Shown: positions 32,160 to 44,617, numbered from the stretch's first letter. The stretch is 64,000 bases of DNA from Epiperipatus broadwayi (GCA_028023455.1 JAQFVV010000049.1:7585647-7649646); one strand, 5' to 3'. Notes: generated by a model not told the origin, from the sequence alone. Program-made: numbers and translations.

Positions 32160-34285
32160 TATATAGACGCAGGTATATAATAAACCTGTGTTTCAGTTAT
32201 TAATAAAGATTTATAAATTATTTAGTTTTTGTAATCTATTTACCAGTAAAAAGTTCTAATTTTTCTTCTGCAAATTTAAAGAACTTAGTAGATGATTTTT
32301 TTTTCCATTGTGGCAGTCCATTTTAAATATAGACAGAAGACAGTAGGAAAGCCTGAATAAAGTTGTGGCAATGGATGGTTATAAAGTATTGCTTTTCAGT
32401 GTAGCTGAAGATATAGAAGAATAGATTATTTATTTGAGTTTTGAATTCTAATTTCTTAGAATAAAACATATTTACAAATTCATTTTGAAAGTTTAAAATT
32501 CAATGTTTTTTTTTTTTTGTTTTTTTTTTCAAATAAAAAGCATCATTCACATGATTAAACAGTTTTTAAGAAGAAATCATTCTTGGCCAATAACCAATAG
32601 AACAGTAAATGATTTTGCAGTTTATTTAAGAATATTTGGTAGAATATTTAAATAAATGATTATTAGTTCTTTACAGTTAATATTTTAAATTCAACAATTG
32701 ACTTTCTTTTTAAATTATAATTCAAATAATACACAATAGGTTTTTATTATTAATAATAATATATTTTAAACATATCAATAACATCACATTTTTTTATTAT
32801 TTTTATTTTTCATAAATTTTCTTATTTTACATACTAATAAAATATATTATTATGGAATATATCATTTCAATATATATATATATATGATTTAAACTATCTT
32901 GATAAAGCTCCAAATATCTGCTATGCTATTTGAGTCTAATTGAAATTTTTCTATCAATATATATGATGGTAATTAAATAAAAGTTTTATCATAAAATGTA
33001 GATAAAGTTTATTTCAATAATTCTGGCATTTATTTGTTCTTTATTAATCTAATTTTCTTCATTATATATTTAGCATATAAGTTGAACAGATAGAAAGATA
33101 ACACAACTCAGTGTAATTTCTTTACCAATGTAAAAGCAGTCTCTTTCACCATAACACATCTTAATGATGTTTTTATTGCCATAAGAAAGATAAAATGTTC
33201 CAATAAATCTATTACTAAAAAAGTCACTTCATAATTTAGCATGCTTAACTGAACTAATTGTCTTGTTTTAATCAATAACATATACATGTGTGTGTGTGTT
33301 TACTATTCACTTATCAATTATATTATCTAATATACATCAACAAAAGTGTTTATTTTTTCAATATATGGAGATTTCTTTTTGTAATATAAGATTGTAAGAT
33401 GTAGTTTATGGTTTTAGAATAACTTTATTTCTGTATCATATAGGAGATCTGGTATTTTCCACACTGTATCAAAACTACTTTTTTAATATAGAAATAAAAA
33501 GTGACTTCTTTCAAACTATAGGCCATTAAATAGTTTTTTGGATTAATTATCATAATATGGTCATGTGTCAGTGTTATGAATTCTAGTAGATTTATTTTTG
33601 TCATTCAACATAGTGCTGCTCTGAACTCTTTTATTATTAAAGGTTTATCATTGTAGAGTCTTGAGTAATATTGTGGTGAAACTTTTCTTTTTATTCCTTT
33701 AATGTCTTTGAGCATTGTTATTTATGTGATGCCAATAGGCTTTGAGAAAAAAAAGATTTGAAGTCCCCATATACCTTTTATAACTTAAAAAAAGGTAAAA
33801 TCTCAGAGGAAACTTCACTTTTTATTAGAATTGAATCAACAGGCATACAACTCCTTCATAATCTTAATGATCATTTGCCAACTTTTTGATAACTATTTAT
33901 TAGATGAAGAATTCTTGGGTTAATTATATTTATTAATAATTAACTGAGTTTAAAATCTATATTTAGACTAATATTAATATAACAACCCTTAGTCTTATTA
34001 ATAATCATTAATAACATTAATGCATTTATTTATAGACAGTAAATCATTATTAAAATTATGTAAGAATTGTGTACATGTAAATTAAATTATAATATGATGG
34101 GTAAATATTGAAAGAAATTAATAAGCATTTGGAAAAAATTTATAATTTTTTTGTGGTGACTTCAGTCAATCAATTGAAGGAGGTTAATACTTATTAATAA
34201 ATTTTTATATATATAATTTTTTTTTGTATGCATCAGTCTGTCAGATTACTTTGATTCTTGGTCTGGGGCAGTTGTTCTAGGTTAA
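32160..34285. other. A/T-rich DNA without recognised genes
   Basis: No supported gene or long repeat. Short TA, GT and homopolymer runs occur (for example near 32870 and 33290). Confidence 0.5.
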
Positions 34286-34288
34286 GTG

Positions 34289-34291
<3 letters not shown>

Positions 34292-34368
<77 letters not shown>
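34292..34368. repeat. (TA)n microsatellite, about 77 bp
   Basis: The longest pure dinucleotide run in the window. The Ile-Tyr repeat frames reading through it on both strands are artefacts. Confidence 0.95.
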
Positions 34369-34371
<3 letters not shown>

Positions 34372-34469
34372 GCCAGATACTCAATCTATTCTGATACAGA
34401 GGGCACCAACAGATCACTACATATCTGGAAAATTTGTTTACTGTGATCAGAATAGATGATGATGATGGT

Positions 34470-36235
34470 TTGCGCCAACTAGACTCAGGGAGACACAAGA
34501 CATCTTAAATTGTTTAGACAATTGAGACAAAAGCACAAAGACAAACATCAGCCAAATTAAGTTGAAACAAATTTTAAAATTTTATTAAGAGAAAATAAAT
34601 TATGAAGTATAATTTATTGACACAATAAATAGGGTTAACTCAGGCGTGTACCAGAAATACTAACGGCCAAGCTATGACAGACCGACAGATCTTCTCATAA
34701 ACGAATTATAAAGGGAGGAAGCAAATTTTATTCAGCAGAGGATTCACCCAAACATTGGTTCTCACTTTCAGATATTTAAACAATACACCCTTGAAACAGA
34801 TTAAAGAAACCAGCGCCGCCGAGCTTTTCGATGTTCAAAAAAAATGGTCAGACCCTGAATGTCCTTATGTTGGTATGAGCTGCACCTATTATTACGTTTA
34901 AAATAACAGTGATTGATCCACTCAAGAACAACCAAAAAATATGATTGAAATGAAGTAAAACAATTAAAACTGGTGAATCCCAGCCAAACGATTGGCGAAA
35001 ATTACTCTAAAATTAATAATTAAAGGTCTCAATAAGAGACAAGTAAATCATTAGAAAACCAGTTACATCTGCCCAGCAATTAAAGAAAATGAATTACAAA
35101 CAAATTCTGAGTACATGCTCTGATAAATTTAAAGTACACATAAGAAATACAAAAATAAAACTATCGGAGAGTGCACAGGAGTACTAAAATATTAAAAGTT
35201 TTAAATACTTTAGCAGAACAAAAGTATCACTCACCTGTAATTTAAAAAGGGATAAATTTTATCTTCCTACTGATGACTTATAAAATTACAAAGAAAAACA
35301 CAATTCTAATTTCCGCCTTCAGAGATATAAGAAATGAAATCTCCACCTGTGGAAAATTAGATAATAAAGTCATCAGCCAAAAGATTTTTGGAGGTTTAGC
35401 AATAGGGCAAACACAGAGTTTAAAATTAATTATTGAATAATAACATAATTACAGGTAAGCATTTAAAAGGCATGACTGCCAAAGCATTTATAAAAGTCTT
35501 ACATAAAAATAAAAAACTCACTCGTCACTCTCCAATAAACAAAAATTGAAAGTAACTTGGAATCTTAAAACTAAGATTCCAAGACACACTACAAGATACT
35601 GGAAAACACGGCAAATATTAAATATGAGGCTAAATAGATTACTTAAGCTTATAAATACACATTTTTAATTAGACTGAGTGGAGATTTATTGAGAATTAAT
35701 TTACCCTGGGAGGAATAAAAAAGAAAATAGTTACCTTTCGGTTAAAAAAAACAATGTTCACGTAGAGTGCGCACTATTATTTTAGTTCATTTTCAGGTCC
35801 TTAGATAGTGGCAAGGTAGAGGTAAAGAGGTTCCAGCTTCTTCTAGATGTTTAAGGCATTACTAGAGAAAATTTGGAAATTAGGGATCCGTCTTTTATTA
35901 AGTTAGCAAGCCATTCGGGTGGTGATAACATGTATAGTATTTGTCATCTTGTTGTAAGCAAAAGGATTTAATAACAGCTAATTTCCTTTAAGAATTTAAA
36001 TGTCTGAACTGATATAAACTTTCACTTGAGAAACAGCTTGTCTAGTTAAGAATAATGAATTAATTAACTGTCCAAATTTTGGAGGCTATTTATACCTTGC
36101 TCCATTTCGCACGAAACACTTTCCTTGTTGTTGAATGCTATGCCTAAAGCAGGGCAAATATTAATCTCCAGCTCAATCTAATCTAAGAATTCTACCCAGG
36201 TATTATTGAAACAAAAACAACTACATAAACATCAA
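34470..36235 (-). mobile_element. possible solo LTR or LTR-element remnant
   Basis: This is a block of clearly higher G+C and non-simple sequence without a reading frame. On the minus strand it has, in the order expected of an LTR: a purine-rich AAAGGTGGAGA at about 36240, TATAAATA at 36094-36087, AATAAA at 34586-34581, and at the far edge GTTGGCGCAAACC, which could be the start of a primer-binding site. A second LTR, internal genes and target duplications were not found. An unrelated GC-richer noncoding unit is the alternative. Confidence 0.3.
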
Positions 36236-36544
36236 ATCTCCACCTTTAGAATTAATTTACAATAATTAAAATAAAAGCAACAGGAATGTAATCAACTAGC
36301 CAACTTGTTTTTAATAATCAAATTGATTTAAAAACAAGCGGTATAAGAAAACTATTTTAAAATAAATCGATCAACATTGAAATGATCTGTTTTACAGATA
36401 AACACGTGTGTATTTTGAAACACGTACTCTTTTTAAATAATAATGAAAATTTAAACCTTAAATGTTTAATGAAAGTTAAAAGCTTAATAAATTTCCTTTT
36501 TTTAATAACACCATTGAATCGGAAATCAAACCGGTTCAATATAT

Positions 36545-36740
36545 ATAATTAAAACAAATTATAAATTTCATAGCTTGCTTTTAAGCTTGCATTTTATGAT
36601 CAATAGCTGGAGCTTTACCAATAGCTCTAAACAAGCTTTGTTTAGATAAGTGCCGAGAGAGATAGAATTTAAAATCTATCGAATCACCTACCTCCAGATC
36701 AGCTGGTTTCGAGCTTAATGGCTCATGTCAGTGAAAGGCT
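36545..36740 (-). repeat. direct repeat R4-related, copy 1, with hammerhead-like remnant
   Basis: Same order as 36957-37146: AGCTTGCTTTTAAGCTTGCA, ATTTTATGATCAATAG, GGAGCTTTACCAATAGCTCT, AAACAAGCTTTGTTTA and CCTACCTCCAGA. On the minus strand it ends with helix-II-like GAGC/GCUC followed by GAAAC, but the preceding core reads CUGACAU instead of CUGAUGA. Sequence up to about 36920 resembles the left arm of the 41-kb foldback. Confidence 0.6.
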
Positions 36741-36956
36741 GGGAGACTAGAAACTAGATCTAAAATACTAACTCAAAAGTTAGCACTTATCAAACATGTT
36801 TCTATCAATTTGAAAGTGTTAATTTTTCGGACATGTAAATGTCTTCAAATCCAGCTTAACAAACTAGATAGTTATATGGGTCCGAATTCAGCTCAGTTTC
36901 ACCATATAGTAAAAGCCTCTGCAATATATAGCATTGCAAAAACCTTCAGAGGTACA

Positions 36957-37146
36957 CTTATAATAATTAAAACAAGTTATAAATTTTATATCTTGCTTTT
37001 AAGCTTGCATTTTATGATCAATAGATGGAGCTTTACCAATAGCTCTAAACAAGCTTTGTTTACATAAGTGCTGAGAGAGAGAGAATTCAAAATCTCTATT
37101 GATTCTCCCTACCTCCAGACCAGCTAGTTTTGAGCTTAATGGCTTA
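36957..37146 (-). repeat. direct repeat R4-related, copy 2
   Basis: Second unit, about 0.41 kb downstream of copy 1 in the same orientation and highly similar. It stops at the TATATATA run at 37147, so the CTGA part of the core is missing and GAAAC has become AAAAC. Confidence 0.6.
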
Positions 37147-37149
37147 TAT

Positions 37150-37565
37150 ATATATACATACACATTATAGTAAATATATATTCATTTTATGCATATAATT
37201 GCAAAAATTATCAAAATATGCCAATGAATTCTAAGATAAACTTTGGTCCATTACAATCTATTTTATTAGGCCATTACATAATAGAATTATTTTCATGTGC
37301 TTGAAAATACACTATAGGAAATATAGCAGAACAACATCTCTGTCAAAAACATTTAAGTCAAATATTATTTCCAAAGTGCTCTTTAGATATATTCATGGAG
37401 TTTTCATTCAAAAATCACATGCAAAATGCATATAAGGAAAGACTAATTATAAGTGTATATTTACTTAGAAATTTTAAATGTATGCAGAATTATGTGGTCA
37501 GTAACATAGTTGGTTTAACTTTTGCCATTGTAGTTATTATTTATCTACATATCTAGTTAAAAGCT
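37150..37565. other. A/T-rich DNA without recognised genes
   Basis: No gene, SINE or inverted repeat was seen. Confidence 0.45.
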
Positions 37566-37569
37566 TAGA

Positions 37570-38015
37570 CATCTGTTGAAAGGTGGATTCATTTTGTATC
37601 TGATCATTGCAAACTTTGATATTGATACCGGATGATGTGAAGACTGTGCTGGATTTGTAAATGTAGTATGTAAATTGCTCTTCTCCACTTTAACAAAATT
37701 CAATTTTAGTTGTCTGTATTGTAGATTATAGAAGTTTGATTATAAATATAATTAAAATAAGTAGTTTCTTACTCTGCGTTGAGACATTAAATTAAGGGTG
37801 ATTTGAGTAGATGCTGTAAGATCTTGGTTGATTTACATTATATCTACTTATTATTAATTACGGGTTTATTAAAAATTTAAAAATAAAATCAAAGATGGGT
37901 ACATTTTTTAACACTTCTTGGTAAGGTTTGATACTGATCAGGTGGCATGAACATACTGCTGGATTTATAAATAATGCTTTGTAAATAATTTCTTTATATT
38001 TTTTCAAATTTTTAC
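37570..38015 (+). repeat. two diverged tandem units, about 0.31 kb period
   Basis: 37610-37705 and 37925-38015 share TTTGATA.TGAT, a GTG-rich patch, CTGGATTT.TAAAT and GTAAAT blocks in the same order. Old duplication, noncoding. Confidence 0.45.
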
Positions 38016-38019
38016 CTTT

Positions 38020-40010
38020 TTAACAATGCATTTTTCATATCAGCGATATTACATCACAACCATCCAAGAAAAATCAGACCATTCTCACTCGCATATGTAT
38101 ATATGCCATTCAATTTTTTTTTTTTTTTGCTATAAAGCGCTTGTGTGTATAAGTCTGTATGCGTGATAAAAAATTTTTTATTCTGCAAAAAAAAAAAAAA
38201 AAAACGAAAAACCTAAAATCTAAAAATTACTGTAGGCAGTAATTAGTGAATTAGAGACTAAATTTTACATTTGTTTTACTCCTATAATTATCTTTTTCCT
38301 CTCCAAAATATTCTGCATTTGATAGATAAACAAGAATTGCTTCTGGGATTCTTTTTACGAATACTTGAAGATATTTATTATTGTCAGTAGAATTAATGTT
38401 TCTTACAAAAAAAATATTTTCAATGTTATCATTCAATATTCATTCGAAAAATTAGAAAGCAATTGAAGAGCACTGTTATTATTTAGTATATCAAAATTTA
38501 TCGCAGCAAATACATTTTTGTTTATTATAAGCTTCTAATAACCATTAACAAGAAGCAAAAAATTATTCTTTGAATTCTGTGGAAATACAAATTAATAGTT
38601 AGACATATAGCGAGATAGAAATAAAAATATATACATTTTTGTATATATATTGATAATGTCTTGCAGTAACTTATAGCTAAATAAACACTGGAATTTTCTC
38701 AGATTTGAATGTTTTTTTATTGAATATCTTGTAATTTATATATAAACCTACATATACTTACATGTACTGATCCTAATATATTTATAATTCAACGTAAACA
38801 TATATATATATGTATGTGCATAAATATTGAAAATAAATGGGAATTTCCAGGTATTTACGGAGAGAAATTTTAATAATGAATTAAAACTGTCAATTGTAAA
38901 TTGAAGTCACACACCATCTAGTAATAGTATTTCTGTATGTCTGTAAACACAAAGTGGAACAATTTATAGATTAGCATGCTAGATATTGTAAAATCATATA
39001 TATTATATATGTAAAAATTGAAAGATTACAATTTTTTTTTTTTATTAAGGAAAACATTTCTTTAAAATAAATACACAAATTCTTCTTATACTTTAATAAC
39101 TTGGATAGTAAATTCAAAGGCCACTCCATGTCGGTTAATGCATCAAGTATTTCAGGTATCATGCTATTATATCTATGCAACTGAGATATGTCTTCCCCAA
39201 AGAGTGCGCCTTGGAGTTGATGTACTAGTTTTATTGTTTTTATTAAATTGAAAATTGAGCCATTCTTTAATTCATAGATTGAACGTTAGTTTTTTTTTCA
39301 AATTCAGTCTCACTTCTTACCTGTGATCCCCACTTGAGATTTATCATTTTTTCAGTCATGCATTTATTGGAATGAGAAGTCAAATTAACTAATCAACTAT
39401 TGTTTCTGGAGGTCGATCCCATCGTTCAAGTTGCCACTATTACACAGCTTATTATTTCAATCATAGAAACACGATTACAGAGTTAAACCCTCTTTGTCAT
39501 CCAATCTGTTGATTCTTCTTTCCAGAAAATTCGTTTCAATGTCTTAGTTCGCCATCTTACACTTCCTAAATATTTTTCCATTAATAAACAAATCTCTAAT
39601 ACAAAAAGTTATATATAATAAAAAGTTTTTATGAACTTTAAAAATATAAGTATTTTTTTAAAAAAATATTTTACCAGTTGTATGATGCCAACAGGACTTT
39701 TGTACATTAAGTAGTGGTCTTTGATTTAATTAATTATTGCTTTACATCATTATAGAATGATTAATGTTATTTCCATCTTGTTGATTATGTAATTGTGACC
39801 ATTAACTTGTGATTATTTGTAATATTATTTGACTTCATAAGCCATCAAATTATCTTTTAATTTCAAATGAATTCTATTATATAATTTTTGGATTTCAATT
39901 ATGGAATTTGGTAAATCACTTAAGATAATTTATTATATTGAATTCACATTACTTTTTTACTTTTCACTCTTCTCATTTCCTTCTGTTATATTAACGATTG
40001 TGTTGATTCT
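38020..40010. other. A/T-rich DNA without recognised genes
   Basis: Homopolymer T and A runs at 38116-38128 and 38187-38204. A patch at 39180-39560 is richer in G+C but shows no conserved frame. Confidence 0.45.
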
Positions 40011-40015
40011 TTCTA

Positions 40016-40335
40016 TTCTTGACCCTTTGTTCAACATTTAAAGTGATGTTTTTTCATGAGCAAAGATGAGACTATTTTTTTTCTCTTAATTACATATATA
40101 TTAGGTTATGTTTACATTTATTAAATTATATTTAATTATTGAAATAAAGTTGTTAAGAAACATTCTTTATTCTTGTTTGGTTGATTATTAATCTAATAAT
40201 TATTAAATGTCATATTTCCGGGTAGCCAATAAATTAATTTCTCTGAAATTTCTTGATCCTTTGTTTAACATTTACAGTGCTATTTGGTCATGGCCTGAGT
40301 GAGACTCTTTTTCTCTTAATATATATATTGTAATG
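40016..40335 (+). repeat. two diverged tandem units, about 0.23 kb period
   Basis: 40016-40100 and 40250-40331 share TTCTTGA.CCTTTGTT, AACATTTA.AGTG, TTCATGAGC/GTCATGGCC, GAGACT and TTTCTCTTAAT in order. Noncoding. Confidence 0.5.
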
Positions 40336-41132
40336 AATAACCTAATGGGTATTAATGAATAATTATGAACTTTACATGGGAAATGTTCTAATATCATCCT
40401 TCATACCCCTCACATCACTAATAAAATTTGGAAGAAATATGAGGCACATTCCTTATATATATTCAATCTAGATAAGACCAAAATTAATAAAATATTGATA
40501 AAGCAATAAGTATTATAAGTTAACTACACAACAAAATAATTAAAACAATTAACATATTTATTAGTACATAAATCAATATATTTTAATAACTAAATAACAT
40601 AAAAGTATAATTTGATTACTCGTGTTAATATTACCAAAGATAAAAGAAATAGCAAATGGAATGAATGCTTAAGCTATGCCTTAACAAACTACAAAACCAA
40701 ACATCCCAAATTTCTTGATTATGAAATATAAATTTTTTATAAGGTACTAACTTTAACTATTTTCATATGGTCACATGACATCTAGCATTTGCATGAATTT
40801 CATTGACATAGATTAGCCTATTCTGTACTATAATAGCATTGCTATTGGCTTATTAATTTCTAATACTTTTAAATATATTATATGGACATGAATACACATA
40901 TCATGTTAGTATAGCTTATTACCTCATTAATCTTTAACATACTATTATTTTTATAATAATATTTTCTAGTTCATTAATCATGTCATGTTCCTTTAAATAA
41001 ATGTTAAATACTTAGGGATTTAAAACAGGCAAAACTCACTATACATATTTCCACTCACTGCAAATTAGAGTAATCAAAGATGCCAGAAGGCATGTGCATA
41101 AAATCCCCATTTAGTGCCTACTCATCCAATAT

Positions 41133-41172
41133 CCCCAAACTAGTTTCTGGCTTGTGACCTTTGTCAGTGAGG
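41133..41172 (-). ncRNA. degenerate hammerhead-like motif, left arm of R4
   Basis: On the minus strand: helix I CCUCA with UGGGG (one G-U pair), core CUGACAA (consensus CUGAUGA, two changes), a 13-base helix-II segment AGGUCACAAGCCA, GAA, ACUAGU as a minimal helix III, then U and the cleavage position. Core changes predict it is inactive. Confidence 0.35.
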
Positions 41173-41593
41173 AGCCTTGGATCTGAGAGCACTGCACCTA
41201 GATCTTAGAATCTAATGCAACTCTCCAGCAGTTACCTTTCATCTCAACTACAAAACTATGAGTCTTAAATTGAAAACACCTTAATATTTTCAATCCAAGC
41301 TCATCCACTTATATAGTCATATAGGTCTGAACTCAGTTCAGTACCCATACATTTTGGTGTCTTTGATTCTTTAATAACCATATCCACCACCATCTTATTA
41401 GGCAGGATTGATTTTAAGCCAATAAACTAAGTTCAGACCTATATGACTATATAAGCTGATGAGCTTGGATTGAAAATATTAAGGTGTTTTCAATTTAAGA
41501 CTCAGTTTTGTAGTTAAGTAGAGATAAAAGGTGGCTTCTGGAGGGTTACATTAGATATTAAGATCTATGTGCAGTGCTCTCAAATCCAAGGCT

Positions 41594-41633
41594 CCTCACT
41601 GATGAAAGTTACAAGCCAGAAACTAGTTTGAGG
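41594..41633 (+). ncRNA. hammerhead-like motif, right arm of R4
   Basis: The core CUGAUGA (41599-41605) is intact. Helix I CCUCA/UGAGG pairs perfectly (41594-41598 with 41629-41633), GAA is at 41619-41621, and self-complementary ACUAGU (41622-41627) forms helix III with U at the cleavage position. Helix II is the weak point: in AAGUUACAAGCCA the closing pair would be A-A and few pairs form. A decayed ribozyme is likely, sharing layout with the 17-kb motif but not its helices. Confidence 0.45.
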
Positions 41634-41749
41634 ATATTGGGTGAGTAGGCACTATCTGGGATTTTATGCACAGGTCTTCTGGCATTCATTGATTACTCTA
41701 GCTTGTAGTGAGTGGCAATACATATAGTAAATTTTGCCTGTTTCAATAA

Positions 41750-43045
41750 CAGTTATAAGCAAGAATAAGAAATGGTGATCATATGATGTAGATAGGCATT
41801 TAAAATGAATGACCTAATATGTTTGAAGTTGTGAATCATGCATAAAAAATATTTTATAATAATGTACATGTTTCATGTAAGAATATTAACTTTATTATCA
41901 ACAATAATATTATAAATCTATCCTGTATCTCTCACTTAATTCTCTATAAAGAAGCAAAGATGAAACCTGTAAGGAAAAACATATTTACATAAAGCACAAT
42001 ATTAACTTATGCTCACTTAGATTAATTTGGATTCTTGTCATCAGTAGGGCACAACAATGAGATATATGTATTTTAATAAATCTGCCTCCAATTCAGGTGT
42101 TTGCACAAATAATTATACCATAAAATATCATTGTATCAATGCATATTATAATTTATACCAGATTTCTGTTATATATTAATAATAAAAATAACAGATATCT
42201 GTGTCATTATTTTCAGCAAATGAGCAAGATTATCACATCTGTATTTATATACTCAAGATAGAACAATATAAACAATTATTGACAGATCTCTATTTCAAAT
42301 TTTAAATAACTTTAGGTATTCGCATCTGTCATTCCTCATTTATTATACAGTATATCAAAATAATATCAAATACACACACATGGAAAACTCAACGTCTTTA
42401 TAAATAATAACAAATAAACCAACACATTTAAATTATCTAAATCACATTATTATTATATAACAAAATTCCAGAAAGTTATAGACAAAAGAATGAATTTCCA
42501 ATAATTAATTAACTTTAGAATATTCATGCAATACATGTAAGGTTATTACAAAACTTAAAGTTAGAATGTTTATACTTTTAATTCAAATTCTGATGTCATT
42601 AATATAACTAATAAATACTTCATTCTTTTTAATAATGTTAATATAAATAAACCTACTGAAGCTTTCATTTTCTATGCATAAAATTAAAAATATTATTTAA
42701 ACCCTTAATTATTGAAAACATTAATTATTAACTTATTGCTATAAAATATGCACAGCTAATAAAACACATTAAAATGCCTGAAATAACAATAATTGATGTG
42801 TATATATATAACTTTATTTCCATTTCAATTCATATTTTTAATAACTTTTCAAATGTATGTAAGTAGATCTCATAATCTATGATATTCTTCTTTTATCAGC
42901 TTTCTATTTGGCTTAGTTCATTAAGCCAAACAGAAAACAGATGAAGGAAGAATAACACATTTTTTTGTTTAGAATACTAACACATGTGTGTGAAGTCATT
43001 ATATATATATAATTCTCTTATACATTCAGTATACTGAAAGTTTCT
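41750..43045. other. A/T-rich DNA without recognised genes
   Basis: No coding frame. Loose internal similarity near 42300 and 42500 (TTAACTTTAG..ATTC.CA) hints at an old tandem repeat of about 0.23 kb. Confidence 0.4.
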
Positions 43046-43049
43046 TATA

Positions 43050-43256
43050 TATGTAAGCAGAGGAATTTGAACTTAGAATTTTTCAGTCTATATCTGTCCT
43101 CCACTCCATCTCAATCAACCAATGCACATGATAACATATTGTGAAAAAGATAAATAATCCCCAATATATGTATTTCACACAGAACAAGCACTCATCAGTT
43201 AGCCAGATCATAATCTCCCACACATATATACAATCAATACTTGGCTTATATTAAGG
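43050..43256 (-). mobile_element. ribozyme repeat, single-arm copy upstream of the PLE relic
   Basis: On the minus strand the order is spacer, hammerhead motif, GGGGATTATTTATC, then a distal part with GAGATGGAGTGGAGGACAG and GACTGAAAAATTCTAAG. It shares the distal part and further flank (TTTCTTATATATGTAAG on the plus strand) with the copy at 44.6 kb, and the spacer with the foldback at 17 kb. Confidence 0.65.
43152..43216 (-). ncRNA. hammerhead ribozyme motif, weakened helix II
   Basis: On the minus strand CUGAUGA (complement of 43192-43198), GAAA, AUACAUAUA and UUGG keep the spacing of the 17-kb ribozyme. The base of helix I is CUAA/UUGG (one U-G pair) and the outer helix is 6 of 7. Helix II has decayed to GUGCU against UGUGU, mostly G-U pairs, so cleavage would be poor. 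Confidence 0.55.
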
Positions 43257-43600
43257 TAGCAATTTCTTACACTTTAATGGGTAGACTTCAATCAACTCAA
43301 CCTTCCAACTACTCAACTGTACCTTTCATTAAAAAACTAATGATGGTTCATTCAAAGTTCTTATTGGATTTGATATTGTAGTCATACCCATGTAGACAGT
43401 GGAGTCGTGAGTAGCATCTACCTTTCCAAGTTCGAAATCTTAATTCTTCCTAAATTTGAATGTTATCCTAATATCTGCTAATACTTATTTTGTTAAAGAA
43501 GAAATTCACAAAATAATATATTGAGTTGATATCTTCAACCTCTCTTATGTAGTCCACCAAGTCTGAAGATAATACTCTTCACAATTTAAAATTTTTTGAT
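43257..43600. other. spacer between ribozyme repeat and PLE relic
   Basis: No gene recognised. A segment at 43283-43330 resembles 6050-6100 (GACTTCAATC..., ACCTTCCA.., ACTGTACC), perhaps an old shared repeat. Confidence 0.35.
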
Positions 43601-43689
43601 TTGGATATTACAAGACAGCTTAATACATTTGACTACAAAATTGTTTTAAAGCCCTTCACTTAAAATCTTAGACTATAGAATGGTTTCAA

Positions 43690-44527
43690 AACCCTTCAGC
43701 ATTAGAGGGACTATACATCTGAACTCTAATACTCCTCATACTCATAAATATACCGGCCTAAAAAACTTTCTTCATAGAAATTTTAAATTCTGCAAATTTG
43801 AGACTGATTGGAAAAAAATATCAAATTATTTATCAATGACCTCATTAACATAGGATACAATTGTAAAAATATTTGTGCAATCATTATTAACATTTACAAT
43901 AAAATCTCTCATCTTACAATTAATTGCTCCACCCAGTGATAAAAAAAGGTCTATTCTCCCCTACATCTCAAAAATCATGAATAATCTAAAAAAAAAAAAA
44001 AAAACATTTGTTTCTATAAATACAGCATTATTTATTTTTCATTCACCTCTATTTCTTGACAAACTTTTAAGTAACTCAAAACTTAAAATCCCCAAAGAGG
44101 CTTCACATCAAATTGTTTATAAGATCAATTGTTCTGACCCTATTTCTTTAAAGGCATACTGTAGGGATACTCATGCCCAATACTGACTCAACACAATTAT
44201 CTGTATATACATGCTAGGAAAAGCACTCAATACTTCTTTTTTCCAATACTTCTTTTTTTCCTGAACATGCATGCTATCTGATCACAATTTGATCTCTCCA
44301 CAGCCAATATTATTTGTTCAGAGTGTGATGATAGAAAGAGAAAAATAAAAGTGGCTTTGTCAATCACCAAAGATATCCATGCCATAAATAAAAAGGACTC
44401 TAGCATCTCTCTCTCTAAAAAAATGTCATTTATAACCCTCTCAGTCATTAAATGTTTTAACATTTGCTTATTCATTACATTACATCAGTCTAACCCCTCA
44501 CATTATAAGTTCCTTATGTACCCATAA
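43690..44527 (+). pseudogene. Penelope-like element relic (RT end, linker and GIY-YIG region)
   Basis: Three overlapping frames reproduce the C-terminal order of a Penelope-like protein. From 43701: HLNSNTPHTHKYTGLKNFLH, like the HFNSHHP..K.G..R.L..R segment after the reverse transcriptase. From 43829: FINDLINIGYNC, the L...GYP region. From about 43920: SILPYIS, then IPKEASHQIVYKINC, the linker and start of the GIY-YIG nuclease. From 44288: DLSTANIICSE, DDRKRKIKVAL and a final hydrophobic tail, the nuclease C-terminus. The YIG motif itself is lost near 44180-44230 (a stop follows HAQY). Frameshifts and stops make it non-functional, and the RT core is not recognisable upstream. Known PLEs combine RT with a GIY-YIG endonuclease and have terminal repeats; copies of the hammerhead repeat lie on both sides here. 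Confidence 0.78.
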
Positions 44528-44617
44528 ATATTAATAGGAGAGGAATGAGCTGAACTTATACTATCATGTAATCTATTTCCAAGGCAATACGTAAAATACT
44601 TATACATACAGTAAAAC

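Larger units (their letters stand above)
41023..41743. mobile_element. foldback element R4, 721 bp, with hammerhead-like arms
   Basis: The outer ends are AAACAGGC and GCCTGTTT. Arms of about 310 bp are mirrored through blocks such as AGAGTAATCAA, CCCAAACTAGTTTCTGGCTT, CTCCTCACTGA, GTGTTTTCAAT and CATATAGGTCTGAACT, around a centre near 41350-41420. No reading frame. A clear target duplication is not visible. Each arm contains a CTGA...GAAAC core. A diverged partial copy is at 57.9 kb and related sequence at 36.5-37.1 kb. Confidence 0.75.

Noticed and set aside
34258-34498. Ile-Tyr repeat reading frames on both strands
   Set aside because: They are translations of the (TA)n microsatellite and have no other content.
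41445-41480. CTGATGAGC...GAAAA in the R4 right arm
   Set aside because: Only nine bases lie between the core halves, without a pairing helix II.
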